Below the pieces are notes generated by a model. It was not told the origin of the DNA, did no database searches, and saw only the letters and a list, made by a program, of their open reading frames with translations. The translations under genes and the position numbers were made by a program. Shown here in pieces: positions 39,069-49,381 of a stretch of DNA of 58,894 bases. The first letter of the stretch is position 1. Each line of letters opens with the position of its first letter. The DNA is from Pseudomonas sp. (GTDB taxonomy: Bacteria > Pseudomonadota > Gammaproteobacteria > Pseudomonadales > Pseudomonadaceae): assembly GCA_030603065.1 (NCBI GenBank), contig JAUVYN010000012.1, forward strand, positions 1 to 58,894, written 5' to 3'.

Positions 39069-39642
39069 TGCTGCATCTCTCCCTGTGCTGCACCTGCGCC
39101 CGGCTCGGTTTGGCGAACTGTCAGATCGAATTCGTTAGCCTGATCCAGCGCGCCCTGAGTGACCGCCCGGACAGCAGTCAGATTCGGCGCAGTAAGCCAG
39201 TCCGAAGCATCCATCTGCCGCATCAGGTTGGAGACACGACTGTTGGACTCGGCCCCACCGCGAATGATGATGTTCGCCCCCTTCATTTCGGCGGACGTAA
39301 AATGCACTCCATCCGGCAGCGTACGAGCAAGCTCATCGAATACCCGAACGATGATAGGGCGATTACCCTGGAGATCCTGGATGATCTTCATTCGATCGAG
39401 TAGTTGAGTACGGCGCGCCTGCAGCTCGTTGATCTCGGCGATACGGGTGTCGAGCAACGCGATCTCACTACGCAACAGCTGATTTCTCGCGTTCTGGTGA
39501 TCGATCTTGCCGTTTATGTGTCGGTCGCCGAGAAAGATCAGCAGAAACGCAGCGACGACGATCAGACCCAACACCACCAGGAACTCTTTCTTGCGCTCTT
39601 CCCTGAGCTGCTCGCGCCAGGGCAACAGGTTAATGCGAGCCA

Positions 39643-39643
<1 letters not shown>
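39065..39643 (-). CDS. pilN: Type IV pilus inner-membrane protein PilN
   Basis: The N-terminal ARINLLPWREQLREERKKEF is the conserved PilN peptide that docks into PilM on the cytoplasmic side. A single membrane helix follows (residues ~22-42), then a coiled-coil and a periplasmic domain. The length of 192 residues is normal. The ATG overlaps the pilM stop by one base (TAATG). Confidence 0.96.
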
Positions 39644-40734
<1,091 letters not shown>

Positions 40735-40759
40735 TTACGGACGGTTTATGTTTCAATAC

Positions 40760-40788
40760 ATTAAATAACAGTCCTTGCACAAGCGCAA
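40760..40788 (-). promoter_or_regulatory. pilM operon promoter
   Basis: On the minus strand TTGCGC (40788-40783) and TTTAAT (40765-40760) are 17 bases apart, with a predicted start near 40753, about 45 bases before the GTG start. Confidence 0.6.
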
Positions 40789-40813
40789 ATGGCTAAATAG
40801 AAAAAAATACGCT

Positions 40814-40819
40814 TATAAT
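40814..40819 (+). promoter_or_regulatory. Likely -10 element of the ponA gene
   Basis: A perfect TATAAT stands 71 bases before the ponA start. No good -35 hexamer is found 16-18 bases upstream, where the sequence is A-rich. Confidence 0.45.
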
Positions 40820-40890
40820 GCAGACTGCTAACCAGTTCTCACCTACGCCCACCGCTAACCGTCTCTTTTGTCAGGGAATTCAACTCCCTT

Positions 40891-43290
40891 ATGCGCTTTT
40901 TAAAATTCTTGTTCTGGTCCCTGATCGCCGTGCTGAGCGCCCCAATTCTGGGGCTTTCCGGCGTCGCACTCTATCTTAGCCCTGCTCTGCCCGATGTTGA
41001 AACACTTCGTGACATGCAGTTGCAGACGCCGCTGCGGATATATAGCACAGATCAGAAACTGATAGCTGAATTTGGCGAAATGCGTCGGTTCCCCATCAGT
41101 TTCGACCAGATTCCCGAGAACTTTATACTGGCCATACTGGCCGCGGAAGACGACAATTTTCTCAATCATCGCGGGGTCGACCCGAAAAGCCTGATTCGTG
41201 CGGCCACGGAGATGGTTCAGAGCGGACAGATCCAGACGGGCGGTAGCACCATCACCATGCAGGTGGCGAAGAATTACTTCCTCACCAGCGAACGAGTCTT
41301 TTCCAGAAAGATGAACGAGATCCTGCTCGCGCTGCAGATCGAGCGCAATCTGAGCAAGCAGGAAATTCTCGAGCTGTATGTCAACAAGATCTACCTCGGC
41401 AATCGTGCCTACGGTATAGAAGCCGCTGCCCACGTATATTACGGTCGCTCGATCTCGGAGCTACCGCTGGCCGAACTGGCGATGATTGCCGGCCTGCCGA
41501 AGGCGCCTTCTGCCTTCAATCCGATCGCCAACCCGCGCAGGGCGCAAATCCGCCGTGACTGGATCCTGCAGCGTATGCTCGGCCTCGGCTACATCGACCA
41601 GGCCGCTTTCGAGGAGGCCGTAGCAGCGCCGAGCACCGCCCGTAATCATGGCGCTAATCCCGAAGTCGAAGCGCCTTACATCGCCGAGATGGCTCGTCTC
41701 GAAATGATCGAGCGTTTCGGCGATGCGGCCTATACCGATGGATTTCACGTCTATACCACCATCGACAGCCAGCTACAGACCCTGGCCAACCGGGCACTGC
41801 GGGACGGGTTGATCGAATACGATCAGCGGCATGGTTATCGTGGAGCTCACGCCAACCATGCTGACGCACCGCCGAGCGAATGGAACAAGCTGGTCAGCGC
41901 TCACCCGGCAATAGGTGGCCTGGTTCCGGCATTGATCACCGAAGTGCGCCCCGATGGCGCCGGCATACTGCTCAGGGGCGGACAGAGCAGTGCGATCGCA
42001 TGGGAAGACATGCGCTGGGCGCGCCCTCACCTGAACGCCAACAGCATGGGGCCAGTGCCGAGAAGCCCATCAGATGTCGCCAGCAAGGGCGATATCGTCT
42101 ACGTGGCGCGTGGCGAAGGCGAAACCTACCGCCTCTCGCAAATCCCGGCGGCTCAGGCAGCGCTGGTGGTTCTGTCCCCCCAGGACGGAAGCATTCAGGC
42201 GCTGACCGGCGGCTTCTCCTTCCTGCAGAGCAACTACAATCGCGCGACCCAGGCCAGGCGCCAGCCAGGCTCCAGTTTCAAGCCGTTCCTCTACAGCGCG
42301 GCACTGGACAACGGTTACACACCTGCCAGCCTGGTCAATGACGCGCCACTGGTGTTCGTGGACGAGTACCTCGATACCGAATGGCGGCCGCGTAATGCCG
42401 GTGGTGATTTCCTCGGACCCATCCGTCTACGCGAGGCCCTGTTCAGGTCACGCAATCTGGTTTCGATCCGCCTCATGCAGGATCTGGGAGTGGATAGCTC
42501 TCTCGCCTACATCGAGCGGTTCGGGTTCTCGCGCCAGGAGTTGCCACGCAATTTGTCCGCTTCGCTCGGCACGTCCGAGTTGACGCCGCTGCAGATCGCC
42601 CAGGGTTATACCGTCATCGCCAATGGGGGCTACGCCGTCCGTCCTTACCTCATCGAGAGCATTCGGAATCGCAACGGCGTTCTCATAGACTTTGCGACCC
42701 CCAGGGTAACGCCGACTGAACTGGACGCTCGCCTGCAGAGGATTCAGGACTATCAGGCCGAGCTCGACCGCGACGTCGAACTGGAAACTGTCCAGGCAGA
42801 ACAGGTCATAGACCCACGGACCACCTATCAGTTGACCAGCATGCTCAAGGATGTCATTACCCGCGGCACCGCCACCCGAGCCAGGGCGCTGCAGCGCGGG
42901 GATCTCGCGGGGAAAACCGGCACCACGAACGATCAGAAGGATGCGTGGTTCGCGGGATACAATGGTGATTTCGTCGCCACGGTCTGGGTTGGATTCGACC
43001 AGCCCGCCACTCTGGGTCGCAGGGAATTCGGCGGGACCGCCGCCTTGCCCATATGGATGACCTTCATGGCAGGCGCGCTGGAGGGCCGGCCCGAGCACAG
43101 CCAGCCCATGCCGGAGGGTCTGATGAACGTGCGGATAGATCCGGATACCGGGCGGGTCGCACGACCTGGAAGCCGCAACGGTTTCTTTGAAATATTCAAG
43201 GAGGAGGATTCCCCGCCCACCCATGACGAACTGGATTCCGGCGAGTTCGGAGGTAGCGAAGGGAGCTTCACCCCGCTGGAACTGTTCTAG
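40891..43290 (+). CDS. mrcA: Penicillin-binding protein 1A (bifunctional peptidoglycan synthase)
   Basis: PBP1A (ponA/mrcA) both polymerises glycan strands and crosslinks peptides. One membrane helix at residues ~5-28 is followed by the transglycosylase domain (AAEDDNFLNHRGVDPKSL, GGSTITMQVAKNYFL, LELYVNKIYLGNRAYG). The transpeptidase domain carries the active-site serine in RQPGSSFKPFLY, then SRN (FRSRNLVS), and KTGTT near residue 672. The length of 799 residues is normal. It is divergent from pilM, the arrangement seen in Pseudomonas. AGGGA lies 13 bases before the ATG, within a small inverted repeat. Confidence 0.96.
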   Translation: MRFLKFLFWSLIAVLSAPILGLSGVALYLSPALPDVETLRDMQLQTPLRIYSTDQKLIAEFGEMRRFPISFDQIPENFILAILAAEDDNFLNHRGVDPKSLIRAATEMVQSGQIQTGGSTITMQVAKNYFLTSERVFSRKMNEILLALQIERNLSKQEILELYVNKIYLGNRAYGIEAAAHVYYGRSISELPLAELAMIAGLPKAPSAFNPIANPRRAQIRRDWILQRMLGLGYIDQAAFEEAVAAPSTARNHGANPEVEAPYIAEMARLEMIERFGDAAYTDGFHVYTTIDSQLQTLANRALRDGLIEYDQRHGYRGAHANHADAPPSEWNKLVSAHPAIGGLVPALITEVRPDGAGILLRGGQSSAIAWEDMRWARPHLNANSMGPVPRSPSDVASKGDIVYVARGEGETYRLSQIPAAQAALVVLSPQDGSIQALTGGFSFLQSNYNRATQARRQPGSSFKPFLYSAALDNGYTPASLVNDAPLVFVDEYLDTEWRPRNAGGDFLGPIRLREALFRSRNLVSIRLMQDLGVDSSLAYIERFGFSRQELPRNLSASLGTSELTPLQIAQGYTVIANGGYAVRPYLIESIRNRNGVLIDFATPRVTPTELDARLQRIQDYQAELDRDVELETVQAEQVIDPRTTYQLTSMLKDVITRGTATRARALQRGDLAGKTGTTNDQKDAWFAGYNGDFVATVWVGFDQPATLGRREFGGTAALPIWMTFMAGALEGRPEHSQPMPEGLMNVRIDPDTGRVARPGSRNGFFEIFKEEDSPPTHDELDSGEFGGSEGSFTPLELF

Positions 43291-43309
43291 CAGCACCCGC
43301 GCAGAATGC

Positions 43310-44230
43310 TCAGTTCCTGGCGCCCGACAGCAGCAGAAGTTGACGGCGCAGCCAGGCGTTGCAGGCGTCCTGCTCCATATCTTCGTGCCAGTAAAGGTTA
43401 AGACCGACAGGTGGCAATGGCAGCGGCAAGGGAAGGATTCGGTTGCTGCTGCCCCGATTGAGCAGCTCTGCGTGACGCCGCGCCATCGTAAGCAGCAGGC
43501 TGCTCTGCCCGGCGATCAGGCAGGCTGCGTGGTAGTTCTGACAGCGCTGCAATACCCTGCGGGCCAGCCCCAGATGACTCAGCGCCAGATCCTCGTAGCT
43601 CAGCCCACGCCGCCAGGAGGCTACGGCCACGTGTCCTGCTGCGAGATAGCGCGACGCGTCCAGTTCGCCCTGGAACATCGGCCCCGCCACCACGCAGAGC
43701 GGCTCGCTGAGCAACTGAACCTGACGCAGCGCCGACTCCACCGGACGGGCGATCTCGATCGCGAGATCAATGTGCCCCGCCGCCATCTCCAGGGAAAGCT
43801 CCCGCCAGCGTACGCTCGAGGTTCGCACACGCAGGCCGGGCGCGCCTTCGAGCAGATGCTGCAGCAGACTCGGCAACAGGGTGGGCTCCAGCTGATCCGG
43901 CATGTTCAGCGTGATAGTTCGCTGGTCCACCAACGGATCGAAGCGTCCGACCCGCGCGAGACTCTGCTGTAGGCCGGCAAGGCTGTCGAAGATTCCCGGG
44001 GCCAGACGCTGGGCCAGAGCGGTAGGCGCCACACCTCTCCCCTGACGCACGAACAGGGGATCGGCGAACTGCTCACGCAAGCGAGCAAGAGCGTGGCTCA
44101 CAGCGGACTGGCTAACGTGCAGAACCGCCGCGGCCCGGGTCAGATTGCGCTCTCGATAGATCACTTCGAAAACCCTGAATAGATTCAGGTCCATCCGCGC
44201 AATAGAAGCTGCATCATGCTTGAGGATCAT
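43310..44230 (-). CDS. LysR-family transcriptional regulator
   Basis: The N-terminal winged helix DLNLFRVFEVIYRERNLTRA followed by LHVSQSAVSHALARLRE is typical of LysR regulators of the NodD/NahR-like group (DLNLL/F opening). The rest is a periplasmic-binding-like effector domain. I choose the ATG at 44230 (306 residues). 44194 (MDLNLF) is possible, and the far longer frame is not plausible. It is divergent from the acyl-CoA ligase gene, and two palindromic operator-like sites lie in the gap, so it probably controls that operon and itself. The effector is unknown. Confidence 0.9.
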   Translation of the reverse strand: MILKHDAASIARMDLNLFRVFEVIYRERNLTRAAAVLHVSQSAVSHALARLREQFADPLFVRQGRGVAPTALAQRLAPGIFDSLAGLQQSLARVGRFDPLVDQRTITLNMPDQLEPTLLPSLLQHLLEGAPGLRVRTSSVRWRELSLEMAAGHIDLAIEIARPVESALRQVQLLSEPLCVVAGPMFQGELDASRYLAAGHVAVASWRRGLSYEDLALSHLGLARRVLQRCQNYHAACLIAGQSSLLLTMARRHAELLNRGSSNRILPLPLPLPPVGLNLYWHEDMEQDACNAWLRRQLLLLSGARN

Positions 44231-44299
44231 GTTTTCTCGCCAGTGTGCTCTCGCAACCGGAGAATACCTGACTTGGAGACCGAGGAAACAGCAAACACC

Positions 44300-44336
44300 A
44301 TGAACATAGCTCATATCTGACGATGAAAAATCATCG
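44300..44336. promoter_or_regulatory. Paired LysR-type operators
   Basis: ATGA-N7-TCAT at 44300-44314 has the T-N11-A core of LysR sites. CGATGA-AAAA-TCATCG at 44321-44336 is a perfect 16-bp palindrome with the same ATGA/TCAT arms. Their centres are about 21.5 bases apart, two helical turns, as for a recognition site plus activation site of a LysR tetramer. Confidence 0.65.
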
Positions 44337-44400
44337 CTTCTGTGTGTCGACGAACGCCCCTAAGCTGACGCATTCGATAAGAACAAAACCGGAGCCGCAC

Positions 44401-46092
44401 ATGCACGAACAGGACTACCTCGCCCAGCTACGCCACCTGCATGAGCAAAACTGGCCGGCGGGCCACGCCCGCGAGCCGCAGTACCCGCTTGGCCAGCGCC
44501 CATTGACTGCGCACCTTCGACATTGGGCAGAACGCACTCCACAAAAGATCGCCATTGCCTTTTACGGGCATCACACCAGTTTCGCCGAGCTCGACAACCA
44601 GGCCGACCGCTTTGCCGCCATGTTGCTCGATCAGGGTGTCAAGCCCGGCGACCGTGTGGCTGTCTACATGCCCAACTGCCCGCAGTTCCATATCGCCTTT
44701 TTCGGCATACTGCGGGCTGGTGCCATCCACTGCCCGGTGAGTCCGATGGCGGTAGGTCTCGAGCTCGAATATCAGTTGAAGGATTGTGGCGCCAGCGTAA
44801 TGGTCTGCTTTGACCAGCTGCTGCCTGCGGTGCGTCAGGTACAGAGCAATACGGATCTGCGCCTGCTGATCAGCACCAGCCTGTCCGAACTTTGCCCCGC
44901 GCAGCCGCCGATTCAGGTGCCTGACCTGCTGTTGGCGCCCAAACTGCCGGTCACCGACAACCTGGACCTGCTCAGCGAATTGCCCAAGCATGCACCGCGC
45001 CGCGACCTGCCCGAACCGGACCTGGATACAATCGCCGCGCTCAACTACACCGGCGGCACCACCGGCCTGCCAAAGGGCTGCATCCATACCCACGGTGACA
45101 TGCTGTATACCTGCGCCAGCTTTGTTCCCGCCGCACTCGGCCTGGACAGCGATCGCATCAGCCTGAACTTTATGCCGGAGTTCTGGATTGCCGGGGAAAA
45201 TGCCGGCCTGCTGTTCCCCGCCTTTACCGGCACCACCCTGGTGCTGCTGGCCCGCTGGGATGCGCTGGCCTTTATGCAGGCGGTGCAGCACTACCAGGTC
45301 AGGCATACCGGTCTGCTGGTCGACAGCGCCGCTGAAATCCTCGACCACCCACGGGTTGGCGAGTTCGACTTCAGCTCCCTGCAGATCACCAGTTGCGTGT
45401 CCTTTATCAAGAAGCTGACCCCGGAATACCGCCGTCGCTGGCGTGAACTGACCGGCTGCACGCTGTTTGAGACCAGCTTTGGCATGACCGAAACCCATAC
45501 CTGCGATACCTTCACTGCCGGCCTGCAGGACGACGACTTTGACCTCAAGTCTGCACCCACCTTTGTCGGTCTGCCGGTGCCGGGCACCGAGTTCAAGGTC
45601 TGCAGCTTCGAGACCGGAGAACTGCTGCCGCTGGGCGAGGAAGGCGAGCTGTGCCTGCGCAGCCCCTCCCTGCTCAAGGGTTACTGGAACAAGCCCGAGG
45701 CCAGTGCTGACGCGCTCAAGGACGGCTGGCTGCATACCGGTGACAGCGGTGTGATTACCGAGCAGGGCTTTATCCGCTACCTGGGTCGGCGCAAGGAAAT
45801 GCTCAAGGTCAATGGCATGAGCGTCTTCCCTAGCGAACTGGAAGCCTTGCTGGGCCAGCACCCGCAACTGCTGGCCTCGGCGGTGATCGGTCGCCCGGAC
45901 GAGAAAAAGGGCGAAGTGCCGGTGGCCTTTGTGGTGGCCAAACCCGGCAGCGGACTGGATGCCGACAGCCTGACCCGCTGGTGCAAGGAAGCCATGGCGG
46001 TGTACAAGATTCCGGAAATCCGTCTGGTCGAGTCACTGCCGATGACGGCGACCGGCAAGGTCAAGAAAAACGAACTCAAGGACTGGCTCTGA
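44401..46092 (+). CDS. Acyl-CoA synthetase (AMP-forming)
   Basis: A 563-residue ANL-superfamily enzyme that should activate a carboxylic acid to its CoA thioester. The P-loop YTGGTTGLPKG starts near residue 216, TSFGMTETH lies near 358, TGDSG near 447, and the C-terminal lysine motif ATGKVKKNELKDWL is intact. The ATG at 44401 has GGAG six bases upstream, while the frame start at 44323 has no support. The protein has no feature that fixes the substrate. CaiC-like and medium-chain ligases both look like this. Its stop shares a base with the start of the carboxylase, so the CoA ester it makes is probably the carboxylase substrate. Phe is often encoded by TTT here, unlike adjacent genes. Confidence 0.88.
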   Translation: MHEQDYLAQLRHLHEQNWPAGHAREPQYPLGQRPLTAHLRHWAERTPQKIAIAFYGHHTSFAELDNQADRFAAMLLDQGVKPGDRVAVYMPNCPQFHIAFFGILRAGAIHCPVSPMAVGLELEYQLKDCGASVMVCFDQLLPAVRQVQSNTDLRLLISTSLSELCPAQPPIQVPDLLLAPKLPVTDNLDLLSELPKHAPRRDLPEPDLDTIAALNYTGGTTGLPKGCIHTHGDMLYTCASFVPAALGLDSDRISLNFMPEFWIAGENAGLLFPAFTGTTLVLLARWDALAFMQAVQHYQVRHTGLLVDSAAEILDHPRVGEFDFSSLQITSCVSFIKKLTPEYRRRWRELTGCTLFETSFGMTETHTCDTFTAGLQDDDFDLKSAPTFVGLPVPGTEFKVCSFETGELLPLGEEGELCLRSPSLLKGYWNKPEASADALKDGWLHTGDSGVITEQGFIRYLGRRKEMLKVNGMSVFPSELEALLGQHPQLLASAVIGRPDEKKGEVPVAFVVAKPGSGLDADSLTRWCKEAMAVYKIPEIRLVESLPMTATGKVKKNELKDWL

Positions 46093-49000
46093 TGCCCATC
46101 ACCAAACTGCTGATCGCCAACCGTGGCGAAATCGCCATCCGTCTGGCCCGCGCCGCCGCCGAACTGGATATCCCCTGTGTGGCGGTATACGCCGAGGATG
46201 ATGCCGCCTCGCTGCACCGGCACAAGGCCGACCGGGCGATTGCCCTCAAGGGCCGTGGCGCCAGCGCCTACCTGGATGCCAGTCAGTTGCTGCGGATTGC
46301 CTACGAAGAGGGCTGCGACGCCATCCACCCTGGTTACGGCTTTCTCAGCGAAAACGCCGCCTTCGCCGCGCAATGTGAGGATGCCGGGATTCGCTTTATC
46401 GGGCCCAGCGCCACGGTACTGGAACGCTTTGGTGACAAGGCCAGCGCCCGTACGCTGGCGCTGGAACTGGGCATTCCGCTGGTGCAGGGCACCAATGAGC
46501 CGACCTCGCTGGAGCAGGCCCGCGCCTTTATGCAGCAGTTGGGGCCTGGCGCGGCGGTCATGCTCAAGGCACTCGCCGGTGGCGGTGGCCGGGGCATGCG
46601 TGTGGTGCTGGACCCGGCTGAACTGGATCAGGCCTATGCACGCTGTCAGTCCGAAGCCAAGGCCGCCTTTGGCAGCGATGCGCTGTATATCGAACGACTG
46701 ATCCGCCGCGCCCGACATATCGAAGTGCAGATCATTGGCGATGGCCGCGAGGTCGCGCATATCTGGGAGCGCGACTGCACCCTGCAGCGGCGCAATCAGA
46801 AGCTGCTCGAAATCGCCCCGGCACCCGGGCTGGACCCAGCGATCCGCGAGCAGCTATTGCAGGCTGCGCTGACCCTTACCGGCGCGGTTGGCTATCGCGG
46901 CCTGTGCACCGTTGAGTTTCTGCTCGATGAAGACAGCGGTGACTTTGTATTTATGGAAGCCAACCCGCGCATCCAGGTCGAGCACACGGTCACCGAGGCG
47001 GTCACCGGCCTGGATCTGGCCCAGATTCAGCTGCGTCTGGCTGCCGGTGCCAGCCTGGCTGAACTGGGTCTAACCCAGCCTCAGATTCCTGCGCCGCGTG
47101 GCTTCGCCGTGCAACTGCGGATCAATCTGGAAAGCATGGCCAGCGATGGCAGCGCCCGTCCGGCCGGCGGCACCCTGAGTGCCTATGAGCCGCCCAGTGG
47201 CGCCGGTATCCGCGTCGATGGCTACGGCTACAGCGGCTATACCACCAGCCCCAGCTTTGATTCGCTGCTGGCCAAGCTGATCGTGCAGGCCGCGGCCGAC
47301 TACCCGCAGGTGCTCAAGCGCGCCTACCGCGCGCTGTGCGAATTCCGTCTGGAAGGCGTGGCCAGCAACCTGCATGTTCTGCAGAACCTGCTGCAGCATC
47401 CGGCGGTGCAGGCCAACCAGGTCAGTACCGGTTTTATCGAAGCCGAAGCCGCCAGCCTGGTTGGTGCTGGCAATCACGCCCATCCGCACCTGTATGCCAA
47501 GGGCGCTGTAACCAGCCAGACCCGGCACCAAACAGATATCGACGCCCCGGCCGGCACCGAACCGCTGAACACCCCGGTGCAGGGTGTGCTGGTCAGCCTG
47601 GATGTGCAGGTAGGCGATGCCGTCGCCGCTGGCCAGCAGGTCGCTGTGCTGGAAGCGATGAAGATGGAATTCGTGGTCAAGGCGACCCAGAGCGGGATTA
47701 TCCGCGCCTTGGCGGCTGCCCCCGGCGACACCCTGTTCGAGGGCAGCCCCCTGCTCTTTCTCGAGCCCGCCGAGGTCAGCGCCGAAGGGGTGGTGACCGA
47801 GGAAAGCATCGATCTGGCGCACATCCGCGCCGACCTGCGTGATGTACTGGAGCGCCAGGCCGACCTGAGCGATGAGCGCCGCCCCGAGGCGGTGGCCAAA
47901 CGGCGCAAAACCGGGCAGCGTACCGCCCGCGAGAACCTTGCCGACCTGCTGGATGAGGGCAGCTTTATGGAATACGGCGGCTTTGCCCTGGCCGCCCAAC
48001 GCACCCGCCGCACGCACGAGGAATTGCTCAAGCTGAGCCCGGCCGACGGCCTGATTACCGGCATAGGCACGGTCAATGCCGCGCAGTTTGGCGCAGAAAA
48101 GGCCCGCTGCATGGCCATGAGTTACGACTACACGGTATTCGCCGGCACCCAGGGTGTGACCAACCACAAGAAAACCGACCGCATGCTCGAGCTGGCCGAG
48201 CAATGGCGCCTGCCGCTGGTATTCTTCACCGAAGGCGGCGGCGGCCGCCCCGGCGATATCGACAAGGTCGGCGTGGCCGGACTCGACTGCACCACCTTTA
48301 TGCGCATGGCCCGGCTCAGCGGTCAGGTACCGCTGGTCGGTGTGGTGTCCGGACGCTGCTTTGCCGGTAACGCCGCGCTACTCGGCTGCTGCGACGTGAT
48401 TATCGCCACCGAAAACGCGACCATCGGCATGGCCGGCCCGGCGATGATCGAAGGTGGCGGTCTGGGCCGCTTTACCCCGGAACAGGTCGGTCCGACCAGT
48501 ATGCAGGGCCCCAACGGGGTGATCGATGTACTGGTCAAGGATGAAGCCGAGGCCACCCGGGTCGCCAAACAATATCTGAGTTATTTTCAGGGTGACCTGC
48601 CCGGCGGCGACTGCGTCGACCAGCGCCTGCTGCGCCACCTGATCCCGGAAAACCGCCTGCGCGTCTACGACATCCGCGACGTGATCGAGACCCTGGCCGA
48701 TACCGGCTCGGTGCTGGAACTGCGCCGCCAGTTCGCCCCCGGCCTGATCACCGCGCTGATCCGTATCAACGGCAAGGCCTTCGGCCTGATCGCCAACAAC
48801 CCCATGCACCTGGGTGGCGCCATCGATGCGGTGGCTGGCGACAAGGCCGCACGCTTTATGCAGCTGTGTCAGGCCCACGGTCTGCCGATGGTCTCACTGT
48901 GCGATACGCCCGGTTTCATGGTCGGCCCGGACGCCGAACAGCAGGCCACGGTACGGCATGTCTCGCGCATGTTCGTTACCGCCGCCAGCCTGACGATTCC

Positions 49001-49376
49001 GTTCTTCACCGTGGTGCTGCGCAAGGGCTACGGTCTGGGCGCGCAGGCCATGGCCGCCGGCAGCTTCCATGCGCCGATGTTCACCATCGGCTGGCCGAGC
49101 AGTGAATTCGGCGCCATGGGGCTGGAGGGTGCGGTACGTCTGGGTTATGCCAAGGAGCTGGCGGCGCTGGAGGACCCGGCCGAACAGCAGGCACTATTCG
49201 ACAAACTGGTGGCCGAGTTGTATCAGCGAGGCAAGGGCCTGAGCATGGCCAGTTTTCTGGAGATAGACTCGGTGATCGACCCGCTGGAAACCCGCGACTG
49301 GCTGCTGCGCGGACTCAGTTCGGCGCCACCGGAATCCCTGCAACGCGGCCTGCGGCCCTTTGTCGATACCTGGTGA
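46092..49376 (+). CDS. Single-chain biotin-dependent acyl-CoA carboxylase (LCC type)
   Basis: One 1094-residue chain holds every part of an acyl-CoA carboxylase. The biotin carboxylase occupies about 1-450 (LIANRGEIAIRLARAA, LAGGGGRGMRVV, FMEANPRIQVEHTVTE). The biotin-carrier domain has biotinyl-Lys 524 in VLEAMKMEF. A carboxyltransferase with beta-like and alpha-like halves covers about 600-1090 (VSGRCFAGNAALLG, LCDTPGFMVGP, RKGYGLGAQAM). This order matches the single-polypeptide long-chain acyl-CoA carboxylases known from mycobacteria and Rhodopseudomonas, which accept a broad range of acyl-CoAs. The start (TGATG) couples it to the ligase. Substrate is not determined. It ends five bases before the convergent cydC. 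Confidence 0.88.
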   Translation: MPITKLLIANRGEIAIRLARAAAELDIPCVAVYAEDDAASLHRHKADRAIALKGRGASAYLDASQLLRIAYEEGCDAIHPGYGFLSENAAFAAQCEDAGIRFIGPSATVLERFGDKASARTLALELGIPLVQGTNEPTSLEQARAFMQQLGPGAAVMLKALAGGGGRGMRVVLDPAELDQAYARCQSEAKAAFGSDALYIERLIRRARHIEVQIIGDGREVAHIWERDCTLQRRNQKLLEIAPAPGLDPAIREQLLQAALTLTGAVGYRGLCTVEFLLDEDSGDFVFMEANPRIQVEHTVTEAVTGLDLAQIQLRLAAGASLAELGLTQPQIPAPRGFAVQLRINLESMASDGSARPAGGTLSAYEPPSGAGIRVDGYGYSGYTTSPSFDSLLAKLIVQAAADYPQVLKRAYRALCEFRLEGVASNLHVLQNLLQHPAVQANQVSTGFIEAEAASLVGAGNHAHPHLYAKGAVTSQTRHQTDIDAPAGTEPLNTPVQGVLVSLDVQVGDAVAAGQQVAVLEAMKMEFVVKATQSGIIRALAAAPGDTLFEGSPLLFLEPAEVSAEGVVTEESIDLAHIRADLRDVLERQADLSDERRPEAVAKRRKTGQRTARENLADLLDEGSFMEYGGFALAAQRTRRTHEELLKLSPADGLITGIGTVNAAQFGAEKARCMAMSYDYTVFAGTQGVTNHKKTDRMLELAEQWRLPLVFFTEGGGGRPGDIDKVGVAGLDCTTFMRMARLSGQVPLVGVVSGRCFAGNAALLGCCDVIIATENATIGMAGPAMIEGGGLGRFTPEQVGPTSMQGPNGVIDVLVKDEAEATRVAKQYLSYFQGDLPGGDCVDQRLLRHLIPENRLRVYDIRDVIETLADTGSVLELRRQFAPGLITALIRINGKAFGLIANNPMHLGGAIDAVAGDKAARFMQLCQAHGLPMVSLCDTPGFMVGPDAEQQATVRHVSRMFVTAASLTIPFFTVVLRKGYGLGAQAMAAGSFHAPMFTIGWPSSEFGAMGLEGAVRLGYAKELAALEDPAEQQALFDKLVAELYQRGKGLSMASFLEIDSVIDPLETRDWLLRGLSSAPPESLQRGLRPFVDTW

Positions 49377-49381
49377 CGGTC

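Noticed and set aside
45981-49376. 1131-residue version of the carboxylase
   Set aside because: The extra N-terminus lies inside the ligase gene. Biotin carboxylases begin with LLIANRGEIA, which follows the ATG at 46092.
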